Origin: UBA3478 sp964217345
Lineage (GTDB): Bacteria; Bacteroidota; Bacteroidia; Flavobacteriales; Flavobacteriaceae
NCBI GenBank assembly: GCA_964217345.1
Contig: CAXPJI010000027.1
Location: forward strand, 1 to 52,588
Length of the DNA stretch: 52,588 nucleotides
Direction of reading: 5' to 3'
The first letter of the stretch is position 1; every line of letters begins with the position of its first letter. The notes beneath the pieces were generated by a model. It did no database searches. It was not told where the DNA came from and saw only the letters and a list, made by a program, of their open reading frames with translations. This document shows positions 17,653 through 25,544 of the stretch, one piece after another. Both the position numbers and the translations under genes were made by a program.

Positions 17653-18342
17653 ATGAGCGCACACCAGTTGCTGTTAAGCTTGCAGTCTGCAGATATTGGG
17701 ATTCGAAACGAGGTGATTTTAAAAGAGGTATCTCTCGAAGTCAACAAAGGGGATTACCTCTATTTAATCGGCAAAACAGGTTCTGGCAAAAGCAGTCTTC
17801 TGAAAGCGATCTACGGAGACACCCATATTAGTAAGGGTACGGCAAGTTTTAAGTCCTTCAATTTGGCGAAACTCAAAGAGAGCGAATTACCGACACTGAG
17901 AAGACAATTAGGTATCGTATTTCAAGATTTTAGATTACTCGACGACCGTAATGTTTTCGACAACCTTGACGTTGTCCTAAAAGCAACCGGATGGAAATCG
18001 ACATCAGACCGAAAGGACCGAATCATGCAAACTCTCGATAAAGTTGGAATATCAGGTAAACATGAGCGATTTATACATCACCTCTCTGGCGGAGAAAAAC
18101 AACGCATAGCGATTGCCCGAGCACTTTTAAATGATCCTGAACTCATCATTGCTGATGAACCAACGGGAAATCTAGACCCTGAAACTGCAATAGAAGTAAT
18201 GGATTTGTTTGAGGAACTTCACCGTAAAGGTAACACGGTAATTTTAGCCACACATGACTACCGATTAATTAAAAGGTATAATCACCCCGTAATTCGTTGT
18301 GAAAATCAAGGGATTCATAAGTTAGAACCCGTCGGTTCTTAA
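17653..18342 (+). CDS. ftsE: Cell division ATP-binding protein FtsE
   Basis: ABC ATPase that with FtsX activates peptidoglycan hydrolases at the septum. The 229-residue protein has Walker A GKTGSGKSSLLKAIYG, Q-loop VFQDFRLLDDRNVFDN, signature LSGGEKQRIAIARALL, Walker B ELIIADEPTGNLDPET and the switch His in ILATHDYRLI. RLLDDRNVFDN is the FtsE-type Q-loop continuation. ftsX is not beside it; the next gene is a ROK kinase, so the membrane partner must be encoded elsewhere. LolD/MacB-type ATPases are the nearest alternative, but the sequence after the Q-loop fits FtsE better. Confidence 0.88.
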   Translation: MSAHQLLLSLQSADIGIRNEVILKEVSLEVNKGDYLYLIGKTGSGKSSLLKAIYGDTHISKGTASFKSFNLAKLKESELPTLRRQLGIVFQDFRLLDDRNVFDNLDVVLKATGWKSTSDRKDRIMQTLDKVGISGKHERFIHHLSGGEKQRIAIARALLNDPELIIADEPTGNLDPETAIEVMDLFEELHRKGNTVILATHDYRLIKRYNHPVIRCENQGIHKLEPVGS

Positions 18343-18379
18343 AAAATATATTTATTTGTAGCCCTTAAAACAACTACTT

Positions 18380-19111
18380 ATGGCTGTACTTGGTATTGAT
18401 ATTGGAGGAACAGGAATGAAGGGGGCTCTCGTAGACCCTATAACTGGTGAGCTCGTTAGCGAGCGATTCAGAGTTCCTACACCTCAAAAAAGGAACCCTA
18501 AAAGCATGGCCAAAGCAGTCGGTAAAATCGTTAGTCACTTTGACTACAAAGGAAAAGTGGGCGTGGGTTTCCCAACCATTATAAAAAACGGAATCTGCCT
18601 ATCCAGCGGCAACTTACACAAGTCGTGGAAAAATCAAAATGTAAGCGAAATTTTTAAAGAACAAACAGGTTTAGATTTTACAGTAGTTAACGATGCTGAT
18701 GCAGCCGGATTTGCCACTATGAATTACGGTGTAGGTAAAGGCGAAACAGGACTTGTACTAATGATTACTATTGGGACAGGCCTCGGTAGCGGTGCATTCT
18801 ATAATGGCGAACTTATTCCCAATTTCGAGTTAGGACAAATACCTTACAAGAAATTTAAAAAAATTGAGGATTGGGCCTCGAATGGTGCCATGCAACGTGA
18901 AGGTCTAGAAATAGATGAGTGGGCTGTAAGATTCAGTAAATTTTTAAAAATCACCGAACTACTTGTAGCACCAGACCTTTTCATACTAGGTGGAGGGCTA
19001 TCAAAGCGTTACGACGAATACAAGCATCTCATCACTGCCAATACACCGATCAGAGTTGCTTCGTTAAGAAATAATGCCGGAATTGTTGGAGCCGCTGCTG
19101 CTGTTAAATAG
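18380..19111 (+). CDS. ppgK: Polyphosphate glucokinase-like ROK family kinase
   Basis: Phosphorylates glucose, in this subgroup with polyphosphate and/or ATP as donor. The 243-residue protein has the ATPase motif GIDIGGTGMKGALVD, VGVGFPTII, the catalytic Asp in VVNDADAAGFATM, and MITIGTGLGSGAFYNG. It lacks the long zinc-Cys ROK consensus CGCGxxGC; ELGQIPYKKFKKIEDWASN stands there, as in polyphosphate glucokinases. Donor preference cannot be decided from sequence. The stop codon region overlaps that of the convergent typA by 8 bases. Confidence 0.85.
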   Translation: MAVLGIDIGGTGMKGALVDPITGELVSERFRVPTPQKRNPKSMAKAVGKIVSHFDYKGKVGVGFPTIIKNGICLSSGNLHKSWKNQNVSEIFKEQTGLDFTVVNDADAAGFATMNYGVGKGETGLVLMITIGTGLGSGAFYNGELIPNFELGQIPYKKFKKIEDWASNGAMQREGLEIDEWAVRFSKFLKITELLVAPDLFILGGGLSKRYDEYKHLITANTPIRVASLRNNAGIVGAAAAVK

Positions 19112-20903
19112 CCTTGGAACGTTTTCTATCGGTCTCTTTCAATAAGATCTTACGCAATCTTAAGTGATTTGGAGTTACCTCAACGTACTCGTCCTTCTGG
19201 ATATACTCTAAAGCCTGCTCCAAGGAAAATTTAATCGCAGGTACAATACGAGTTTTATCATCTGACCCTGAAGCACGAACGTTTGTAAGCTTCTTCGTCT
19301 TAGTGATATTAACCCCCATATCATCAGCACGAGAATTCTCTCCAATTACTTGACCTTCATAAATATCTTCTCCCGGATCAATAAAGAACGTACCTCTCTC
19401 TTGAAGTTTATCAATAGAGTAAGGTATCGCGGTACCGTTTTCAAGAGACACCATCGAGCCGTTAATTCGACCAGGAATTGGGCCTTTAAGTGGTTGATAC
19501 TCTAAGAATCGGTGTGCCATAATCGCCTCTCCTGCGGTTGCAGTAAGCAATTGATTTCTAAGACCAATAATACCTCGTGAAGGAATAATAAATTCGATGA
19601 ACATTCGGGCACCGCGTGACTCCATGCTAATCATTTCACCTTTACGCATAGAAACCATCTCAACAGCCTTACCTGAAACCTCCTCAGGAAGATCAATAGT
19701 CAATTGTTCAACAGGCTCACACTTCACTCCGTCAATTTCTTTGATGATTACCTGCGGCTGTCCGATCTGTATTTCATACCCTTCTCTACGCATCGTTTCG
19801 ATAAGAACAGATAAATGGAGAACTCCACGTCCGTAAACAATAAAACGGTCTGCACTGTCGGTAGCCTGAATGCGTAGGGCAAGATTCTTTTCTAACTCTT
19901 TTTCTAGACGCTCTTTGATGTGTCTTGAAGTAACGAACTTACCGTCCTTTCCAAAGAATGGGCTGTCATTAATCGTAAACAACATACTCATCGTTGGCTC
20001 GTCAATCGCAATGGATGGCAGTGCTTCAGGGTTTTCAAAATCAGCAACAGTATCACCAATTTCAAAACCTTCCATACCGACGATAGCACAAATATCACCG
20101 GCTTTTACCTCAGTCACTTTCTGACGACCTAATCCTTCAAAAGTAAATACCTCTTTTACGCGTGTCTTAATTTGAGCACCACCTCTCTTCACTAAGGTCA
20201 CTTGTTGACCCTCTGCAATTCTACCACGCTGTAGACGTCCGATTGCAATTCTTCCTGTAAAAGAAGAGTAGTCTAAAGAAGTAATCAGCATTTGTGTGGT
20301 TCCCTCCTCTGGCTTGAACTCAGGGATATGTTCAACTACCATATCTAATAGAGGTTCAATGGTCGTTGTTGGGTTCTTCCAATCATCGCTCATCCAACCA
20401 TTTTTAGCCGAACCATAAACCGTTGGGAAATCCAACTGCCACTCTTCTGCCCCTAATTCGAACATCAAATCAAACACCTTCTCATGCACCTCGTCTGGGG
20501 TACAATTCTCTTTATCTACTTTATTTACAACTACACAAGGCTTAAGACCTAAGCTAATCGCTTTTTGAAGTACAAAACGTGTTTGCGGCATCGGACCTTC
20601 AAAGGCGTCTACAAGTAGTAACACCCCATCAGCCATGTTTAAAACTCGCTCTACCTCACCACCGAAATCGGCGTGACCAGGAGTATCGATAATATTAATC
20701 TTCATCCCCTTGTAAATTACCGATACGTTTTTTGATACAATGGTAATTCCGCGTTCGCGTTCGAGATCATTGTTGTCGAGAATAAGGTCTCCCTTATTTT
20801 CATTCTCTCTAAAGAGTTGACAGTGATACATGATCTTATCAACCAAAGTAGTCTTACCGTGGTCAACGTGGGCGATAATCGCGATGTTTTTAATGGTTTT
20901 CAT
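19104..20903 (-). CDS. typA: Translational GTPase TypA/BipA
   Basis: Ribosome-associated GTPase of the EF-G family involved in 50S assembly and stress adaptation. The 599-residue protein starts MKTIKNIAIIAHVDHGKTTL. G1 is AHVDHGKT, G2 lies in ERERGITIVSKN, G3 is DTPGHADFGGE, and G4 is VVNKVDKE. The C-terminal part carries the TypA-specific RGIIGLRNQLLTATAGEAIM and GTAIPYSIDKLQERGTFFIDP. The ATG at 20903 is chosen over 20990 because the family begins at this Met and a TATATTTG box lies between the two. It overlaps the convergent ROK gene by 8 bases at the stop. Confidence 0.97.
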   Translation of the reverse strand: MKTIKNIAIIAHVDHGKTTLVDKIMYHCQLFRENENKGDLILDNNDLERERGITIVSKNVSVIYKGMKINIIDTPGHADFGGEVERVLNMADGVLLLVDAFEGPMPQTRFVLQKAISLGLKPCVVVNKVDKENCTPDEVHEKVFDLMFELGAEEWQLDFPTVYGSAKNGWMSDDWKNPTTTIEPLLDMVVEHIPEFKPEEGTTQMLITSLDYSSFTGRIAIGRLQRGRIAEGQQVTLVKRGGAQIKTRVKEVFTFEGLGRQKVTEVKAGDICAIVGMEGFEIGDTVADFENPEALPSIAIDEPTMSMLFTINDSPFFGKDGKFVTSRHIKERLEKELEKNLALRIQATDSADRFIVYGRGVLHLSVLIETMRREGYEIQIGQPQVIIKEIDGVKCEPVEQLTIDLPEEVSGKAVEMVSMRKGEMISMESRGARMFIEFIIPSRGIIGLRNQLLTATAGEAIMAHRFLEYQPLKGPIPGRINGSMVSLENGTAIPYSIDKLQERGTFFIDPGEDIYEGQVIGENSRADDMGVNITKTKKLTNVRASGSDDKTRIVPAIKFSLEQALEYIQKDEYVEVTPNHLRLRKILLKETDRKRSKAI

Positions 20904-20936
20904 AGGATAGGTCCAAATATGCGCCTTAAGGCGGCG

Positions 20937-20944
20937 CAAATATA
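20937..20944 (-). promoter_or_regulatory. -7 promoter box of typA
   Basis: TATATTTG on the minus strand, 33 bases before the ATG at 20903. A GC-rich inverted repeat, TGCGCC/GGCGCA (about 20919-20938), falls at the expected transcript 5' end. Confidence 0.5.
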
Positions 20945-20976
20945 GCGGTATTTTACACCGAGAAGTGAATAAAAAG

Positions 20977-20984
20977 TACCTTTG
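20977..20984 (+). promoter_or_regulatory. -7 promoter box of kdsA
   Basis: TACCTTTG on the plus strand, ending 31 bases before the kdsA ATG. It is divergent from the typA box 32 bases away. Confidence 0.5.
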
Positions 20985-21015
20985 ATACATTCAATGCTAA
21001 AACATCGCATTTTTT

Positions 21016-21837
21016 ATGAAGAATTTCGACGTTCCTAACCTTAAACACCTTGACTCCAAACAATTCTTTTTAATTGCCGGTCCCTGTGCTATTGAAGGAG
21101 AAGAGATGGCCCTACGAATTGCCGAAAAACTGGTAACGATTACTGACAAGTATAAAATCCCTTATTTCTTTAAAGGAAGTTTTAAAAAGGCCAACCGAAG
21201 CAGAGTAGACTCATTTACAGGAATTGGAGATGAAAAAGCGCTGAAGATTCTTCGAAAGGTATCTGAAACCTTTTCAGTTCCTACACTTACTGATATTCAC
21301 AAAGAGTCTGATGCCGCGCTAGCTGCCGAATATGTAGATGCATTACAAATACCTGCTTTTCTTGTGCGTCAAACCGATTTATTAATCGCTGCTGCAGAAA
21401 CCGGTAAAGTGGTTAACCTAAAAAAAGGACAGTTTATGAGTCCTGAAAGCATGCAATTTGCTGTTCAGAAAGTAAGTGAGGTTGGAAATCATAAAAGCTG
21501 GATCACAGAGCGAGGGTCGATGTTCGGATACCAAGATTTAGTCATTGATTATCGAGGAATCCCAACAATGAAACAATATGCCCCTGTGGTATTAGATGTC
21601 ACTCACTCTCTTCAACAACCCAATCAAAGTTCGGGAGTAACTGGCGGACGTCCTGCCCTGATTGAATCAATGGCCAAAGCCGGAGTCGCAATTGGCGTAG
21701 ATGGCCTATTTATAGAAACCCATTTTGACCCAAAAAATGCAAAAAGCGATGGAGCGAATATGCTCGATCTTGAAAAGGCAGAAGGTCTCATCAGTAAACT
21801 TGCCCGATTGAGAGAAGTAGCTGTTGAATTGCAATAA
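21016..21837 (+). CDS. kdsA: 3-deoxy-8-phosphooctulonate synthase (KDO8P synthase), metal-dependent class
   Basis: Condenses arabinose 5-phosphate with phosphoenolpyruvate to KDO-8-phosphate for the lipopolysaccharide inner core. The 273-residue barrel shows FLIAGPCAIEGEEMA, FKGSFKKANRSR (PEP/A5P contacts), VPTLTDIHK, LQIPAFLVRQTDLL, DVTHSLQQPNQSSG and FIETHFDPKNAKSDGANML. Cys24 in AGPCAIE is the metal ligand of class II enzymes; the E. coli enzyme, which needs no metal, has Asn there. It implies that the organism makes LPS with KDO. kdsB and other KDO genes are not in the window. The following gene starts 32 bases on and may be co-transcribed. Confidence 0.97.
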   Translation: MKNFDVPNLKHLDSKQFFLIAGPCAIEGEEMALRIAEKLVTITDKYKIPYFFKGSFKKANRSRVDSFTGIGDEKALKILRKVSETFSVPTLTDIHKESDAALAAEYVDALQIPAFLVRQTDLLIAAAETGKVVNLKKGQFMSPESMQFAVQKVSEVGNHKSWITERGSMFGYQDLVIDYRGIPTMKQYAPVVLDVTHSLQQPNQSSGVTGGRPALIESMAKAGVAIGVDGLFIETHFDPKNAKSDGANMLDLEKAEGLISKLARLREVAVELQ

Positions 21838-21869
21838 GGCAATCCTATTTTTACCAAAACATCCAACTC

Positions 21870-22979
21870 ATGAAAGCTCGATTCCTATTATTGTTTGTCA
21901 CTGTGTTTGGATTCGCTCAGAATCACAGTCATTCAGGGGTTAATCCAATTAAATTCCCAAACATCGATGGATACCTAACACTCAGTACCGACTTACATAT
22001 CCACAGCGTATTTTCTGACGGAAATGTTTGGCCTACCATCAGAGTTCAGGAAGCGCTAATGGATAACCTCGATGCCATCGCACTTACCGAGCACCTAGAG
22101 TACCAGCCCCATCTTTCGGATATACCTCACCCCGATCGCAACAGAGCCTACGAATTAGCATTAGAGGAGGCAAAAGATCACGACCTTTTAATCATTCCTG
22201 GTTCAGAGATCACAAGAGGTGCACCTGTGGGACACAATAACGCACTATTCCTTGCTGACTCTAATCCACTTTTACAAGACCAGGCGCAAGATGCCTTTGA
22301 CCAGGCAAAAAAGCAGGATGCTTTTGTTTTCTGGAATCATCCTTCATGGTCGGCACAGAAAAAAGATGGAAACCCGGAATTAGGAGATTTTCAAAAGAAG
22401 CAAATCAGACAGAAGAAACTTCACGGTATTGAGGTCATCAATTTCGGAGCCTATGCAGAAGAATCACTAAGTATCGCCCTCGAAGAAGATTTAACTATAA
22501 TGGCCACCTCTGATGTTCACGACCTCATCGAATGGGATTATGCTAATAAAGGATTACAAAGACCTGTTACACTTGTATTCGCTAAGGAGCGATCGATTCC
22601 ATCGCTTAAAGAAGCCTTATTTGCAAAACGCACTGTTGCCGCCTACAATGATTTACTGGTCGGACGAGAAGAATTTTTACTTCCCCTACTAAAAGCGATT
22701 ATTGGTATTGAAGTTGACGGCTATGTTGCAGACACGAAAATATTAAAGATTACGCTCACCAATCATTGCAGTAGCGACCTGCTATTAGAGAATATTAGTG
22801 ATTTTACTTTCTATGAAAACTCTCCAGTATTCAACTTAAAAGCCGGGAGCCAAAAAACATTACAGATAAAGACCATCGATAGAATATCTGAAGTAAATCT
22901 ATCTTTTAAAGCACTTGGAGCTTTTACTGCTCCACAAACGCATCCTACAATTAGCTTTACCTTAAATTTCGAAGAGTAA
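21870..22979 (+). CDS. Secreted PHP-domain metal-dependent phosphoesterase-like protein
   Basis: The 369-residue protein has an N-terminal signal peptide (MKARFLLLFVTVFGFAQ) with likely cleavage before or after Gln17. The PHP domain (about residues 36-260) carries the metal motifs in order: DLHIHSVFSDG (His43, His45), ALTEHLEYQP (Glu74, His75), IPGSEITRG, FWNHPSW, and ATSDVHD. The last about 100 residues look like a small beta-rich domain. PHP domains hydrolyse phosphoesters such as histidinol phosphate, nucleotides or DNA ends; the export signal makes an amino-acid biosynthesis role unlikely and favours periplasmic phosphoester scavenging. This is inference, as the substrate is unknown. Confidence 0.85.
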   Translation: MKARFLLLFVTVFGFAQNHSHSGVNPIKFPNIDGYLTLSTDLHIHSVFSDGNVWPTIRVQEALMDNLDAIALTEHLEYQPHLSDIPHPDRNRAYELALEEAKDHDLLIIPGSEITRGAPVGHNNALFLADSNPLLQDQAQDAFDQAKKQDAFVFWNHPSWSAQKKDGNPELGDFQKKQIRQKKLHGIEVINFGAYAEESLSIALEEDLTIMATSDVHDLIEWDYANKGLQRPVTLVFAKERSIPSLKEALFAKRTVAAYNDLLVGREEFLLPLLKAIIGIEVDGYVADTKILKITLTNHCSSDLLLENISDFTFYENSPVFNLKAGSQKTLQIKTIDRISEVNLSFKALGAFTAPQTHPTISFTLNFEE

Positions 22980-23033
22980 TTCTCAGCGATTAGCTATCTT
23001 TACCCCCTTAGAAAACACGTTCTTTTTCTTATT

Positions 23034-23430
23034 GGGGCCGATTTGGATTTGACAGCAAGATCAATCAAATCGTAAGCATGTCGAGCTATGAAGGTAATGC
23101 TCGTAAATCTCTACTTCATCTTTTTTAAATGGCGAAAATACTTACGCTTTAGCTGCCTAATAATCTGAATTAAAGTAGGATTTGGCCTAGTCCCGCAAGG
23201 CGGGAAAGCTGAATGTCTCTAGAAAGCCCTTGTTGGCGGCGTTCTTTATAGAGGCACCATTAAAGTCAACATCGAATAGTTCCTGCTTCGAGAACTATTC
23301 CAAATAAAGAAGCTAAGGGAATAATAGGTTGTCGTTGATCAGTTATTCTTCGAAAATCAAACAACGTCTAAACATGTAGAAAGCGTTTTTATTGCTTGTT
23401 TGGACGAGGGTTCGAGTCCCTCCGGCTCCA
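23034..23430 (+). ncRNA. ssrA: Transfer-messenger RNA (tmRNA, 10Sa RNA)
   Basis: Rescues stalled ribosomes by trans-translation. The 397-base RNA begins GGGGCCGATTTGGATTTGAC and ends with the T-arm GAGGGTTCGAGTCCCTC and CGGCTCC-A. The 5' GGGGCCG pairs with 3' CGGCTCC, the T-loop is canonical, and CCA is not encoded. The tag frame is 23131-23160, giving GENTYALAA and a TAA stop; the ALAA end is the ClpXP degradation signal. Hairpins such as GAATAGTTC/GAACTATTC in the 3' half fit the pseudoknot region. A near-consensus TATCTTTA (22995-23002) may be the -7 box. It fills the largest gap between protein genes. Confidence 0.97.
23131..23160 (+). other. tmRNA tag-peptide reading frame (GENTYALAA, stop)
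   Basis: The frame GGC GAA AAT ACT TAC GCT TTA GCT GCC TAA lies in the mRNA-like part of the tmRNA. It ends in the conserved ALAA proteolysis tag. The resume codon is inferred to be GGC from the length and pattern of known tags in the phylum. Confidence 0.88.
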
Positions 23431-23454
23431 CTTTTCCCACGTCTCCGGCTCCAC
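23420..23454 (+). repeat. 12-base direct repeat of the tmRNA 3' end
   Basis: CTCCGGCTCCAC occurs at 23420-23431 (the tmRNA 3' end plus one base) and again, identical, at 23443-23454, with 11 bases between. GCTCCAC appears a third time inside the palindrome at 23494-23500. It may be an attachment-site scar, since tmRNA 3' ends are common integration sites, or a local slippage duplication. Confidence 0.7.
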
Positions 23455-23475
23455 GATTCTCCTCCAACGCGTCAT

Positions 23476-23553
23476 CTCGCCGCTCACTTTTAAGCTCCAC
23501 TGGAGCTTAAATAACCACTCGCGCGCAGGTCCAGCGCACCACCTCGCTGCTCA
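23476..23553 (+). repeat. Degenerate repeat pair behind tmRNA
   Basis: CTCGCCGCTCA (23476-23486) and CTCGCTGCTCA (23543-23553) differ at one base. Each is preceded by GCG a few bases upstream and followed by an A/T-rich run. The second copy ends directly at the stop codon of the aldose epimerase gene. Together they suggest an old duplication of about 67 bases or a repeat family. Confidence 0.4.
23489..23511. terminator. Long perfect palindrome behind tmRNA, possible terminator
   Basis: TTTAAGCTCCA (23489-23499), one base, TGGAGCTTAAA (23501-23511). The 11-bp arms would form a stem with a small CACT-type loop. It lies between tmRNA and the convergent epimerase gene and could end transcripts from either side. 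There is only a short T-run, so the assignment is tentative. Confidence 0.5.
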
Positions 23554-24354
23554 TTATAAAAGATCTACAGGATATATCAACGTTTTGAAAGTTCGTTGGG
23601 TAGCATTCATGGTTTGAAAACCTTGATGTAATTCTTTCTGTTCCACCGAACCAGGGTAAAAAGTGATGGGCTCGATGCATAGCATTTCTGGCACTTCTGT
23701 CCAGCACATAAAGTGATTAAAGCCTTTAGTCTCGATAGCTATTGACTTCTCGTTCTTTAAAATGAGTCGTGTTGAATGAGCAATTTCATAGGCTTTAGAA
23801 CCCACATCTAAAATATTCTGTATGGTGTGTACCTGTTGATCAACGATAAGTTCGGTTTTGTAAGCGGGGTTAATCTTAAAGGCGGGATGATATCCAAGCA
23901 TAAAAGGCATTTCCTCATTAGCCTCGATTTCAAAGGTAATTTCAAGACCTTTTTCATTAAAGCCAAAAGACTTGGTGAAAGTAAAATCATAGGGCCAAAA
24001 CTGAACCGTTTCTGGTGAATTCTCTGGATACTTTGAATTGGTAAGCTCGGTAAATGCTTTGTATTTCTTAACCCATTTCGATAACTCTCCTTCAGAGATT
24101 AGATGCTTATAGGGGAACTCCCTTAACAGACCATGTTGGTCGAGTACAACTTTAGAATCATTCACCTGAACACGATAATCGGCCTTGGCCGTTGGTCCAA
24201 TTATTGGAAACATTTCAGTATCTGAATTAGGCCATCCTGTTGCTCTTTGATGAATGTATTCAAACCCATCAATAGTGTAACTCGCTATTTTTCCTGAGTC
24301 CACTTGGACACAATGCAGTAAATCACCTATAACTCGACTGATCTGCTTTATCAT
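23554..24354 (-). CDS. Aldose 1-epimerase family protein
   Basis: Belongs to the galactose mutarotase-like family that interconverts anomers of aldoses or phosphosugars. The 266-residue protein has the beta-sandwich signatures EMFPIIGPTA near residue 47, LDQHGLLREFPYK, the catalytic His in FMLGYHPAFKI and the base Glu in LCIEPITFYPGS. It is shorter than GalM (about 340 residues) and more like the YeaD/LacX-type branch. Substrate is not decided. Its ATG overlaps the stop of the upstream ABC permease gene (ATGA), so the two are translated together, though no functional link is obvious. It runs towards tmRNA. Confidence 0.88.
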   Translation of the reverse strand: MIKQISRVIGDLLHCVQVDSGKIASYTIDGFEYIHQRATGWPNSDTEMFPIIGPTAKADYRVQVNDSKVVLDQHGLLREFPYKHLISEGELSKWVKKYKAFTELTNSKYPENSPETVQFWPYDFTFTKSFGFNEKGLEITFEIEANEEMPFMLGYHPAFKINPAYKTELIVDQQVHTIQNILDVGSKAYEIAHSTRLILKNEKSIAIETKGFNHFMCWTEVPEMLCIEPITFYPGSVEQKELHQGFQTMNATQRTFKTLIYPVDLL

Positions 24355-25544
24355 ATACGTAACAATTGTATCGGATTTAATCGCCTAATTACGCGCGAAC
24401 TAATCTGAATAACGATATATCCGATCAGAATAAAAAGAATTAAAAATTTAAGGATATCGAATATTCCCAACTCAAAAGGAATATGAGTGATATAGTACTC
24501 TTCAGGATTTTGAAATTTCAAAAATTGAAAGTGATTCTGCAATAGGATTAGAGCCCAAGCTGCCAGCGTACCGTAAAATGATCCGACCATCAAATAGTAA
24601 GTTCCCAGTTGAGAAAAAATCACTCGCAATTGAGACTGGCTAGCCCCCATACTTATGAGCAAACCTAAACTCGTACGTCTCTCAATGATTTGGCTGATAA
24701 GCGTGGTTATCAATGCAAAAAACGCAACTCCTAATACTACAACTAAGATGATCAAGATGTTTAAATCAAATAGTTCGATCCACTGATACAGATCTGGGTA
24801 TCGATCAGCCAAAAAAGAAACTTCAAAAAAATCGAATACCAAAGGATCCATAGACTCAAGAAGCGTTAAAGGATCTTGATCATCCCAAGTGTATAAAGAG
24901 TACTCAGAGATCAGATCATCCTTAATAACTCCTCTTAGAGTGCCCAAAGAGGTGAATACCAATTGCTGGTCATAGGTAGGAAAGTCAGTTTGAAAGGTTG
25001 CAGCAAGTCTAAATTTACGCTGCTTAGGCACCCCAGTACTTGAATTGAAAAGAAGAAAAAAATCATCTCCTATATCTAGGCCTGATTCATTAGCGATAGT
25101 CTCTGATAGGATAGCACTAAACTCTGAATCTGACAGCCTATTAAAATCGCCACGAAGGATATAGTTTCCCACTAAAAAATCGAGGTCTTCAGATTCAACG
25201 CCTTTGACTTGAACCCCTGTCACTTTTTTTGATGATCGCAATACAGCAGTAGCACTGGAATACTTAATCACTTCTGAAAATGGTAAAGCCTCGATTCGAT
25301 GAGATTCAAGGGTATCAGAAATTATTTCTGTTGGATATGGCGTAAGTAAAAAGTCGCCCTCAAAGTGCCTTACTTTTTGATGAATAGCTTGCTGTAGTCC
25401 TTGTCCGGCAGCGATTGCCATAAAGCTGATAAAGACTCCTAATGCAATCGCTAAAACAGCAAATTTTGCGCTACCTTTCGGAAAGAACCATCCGGATCCT
25501 TGTAACCACCGATGAGCTACAAAACGTTGAAAAGTCATATTCAT
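24351..25544 (-). CDS. ABC transporter permease, FtsX/LolCE-like
   Basis: Inner-membrane subunit of a MacB/LolCDE-type transporter. The 397-residue protein has one N-terminal membrane helix (FAVLAIALGVFISFMAIAAG), a periplasmic domain of about 220 residues, and three C-terminal helices of the FtsX fold (ILIILVVVLGVAFFALITTL, the YYLMVGSFYGTLAAWALIL region and the last about 40 residues), with RTSLGLLISMGASQSQLR between. Lipoprotein release (LolC/E) is the commonest role for this architecture in the phylum, but no ATPase partner is adjacent. Possible ATGs are 25556, 25544 and 25538; 25544 gives MNMTFQRFVAHRW. All of them overlap the divergent NamZ gene. A -7 box (25562-25569) lies inside that gene's signal-peptide codons. 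Confidence 0.8.
   Translation of the reverse strand: MNMTFQRFVAHRWLQGSGWFFPKGSAKFAVLAIALGVFISFMAIAAGQGLQQAIHQKVRHFEGDFLLTPYPTEIISDTLESHRIEALPFSEVIKYSSATAVLRSSKKVTGVQVKGVESEDLDFLVGNYILRGDFNRLSDSEFSAILSETIANESGLDIGDDFFLLFNSSTGVPKQRKFRLAATFQTDFPTYDQQLVFTSLGTLRGVIKDDLISEYSLYTWDDQDPLTLLESMDPLVFDFFEVSFLADRYPDLYQWIELFDLNILIILVVVLGVAFFALITTLISQIIERRTSLGLLISMGASQSQLRVIFSQLGTYYLMVGSFYGTLAAWALILLQNHFQFLKFQNPEEYYITHIPFELGIFDILKFLILFILIGYIVIQISSRVIRRLNPIQLLRI

Noticed and set aside
20904..20990. Longer TypA start at 20990
   Set aside because: A -7 box (20937-20944) lies inside the extension, and the family begins at MKTIKNIAIIAHVDHG.
23396..23617. Small plus-strand frame spanning the end of tmRNA and the repeats
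   Set aside because: It reads through the tmRNA T-arm and the antisense of the epimerase 3' end; no RBS or -7 box.
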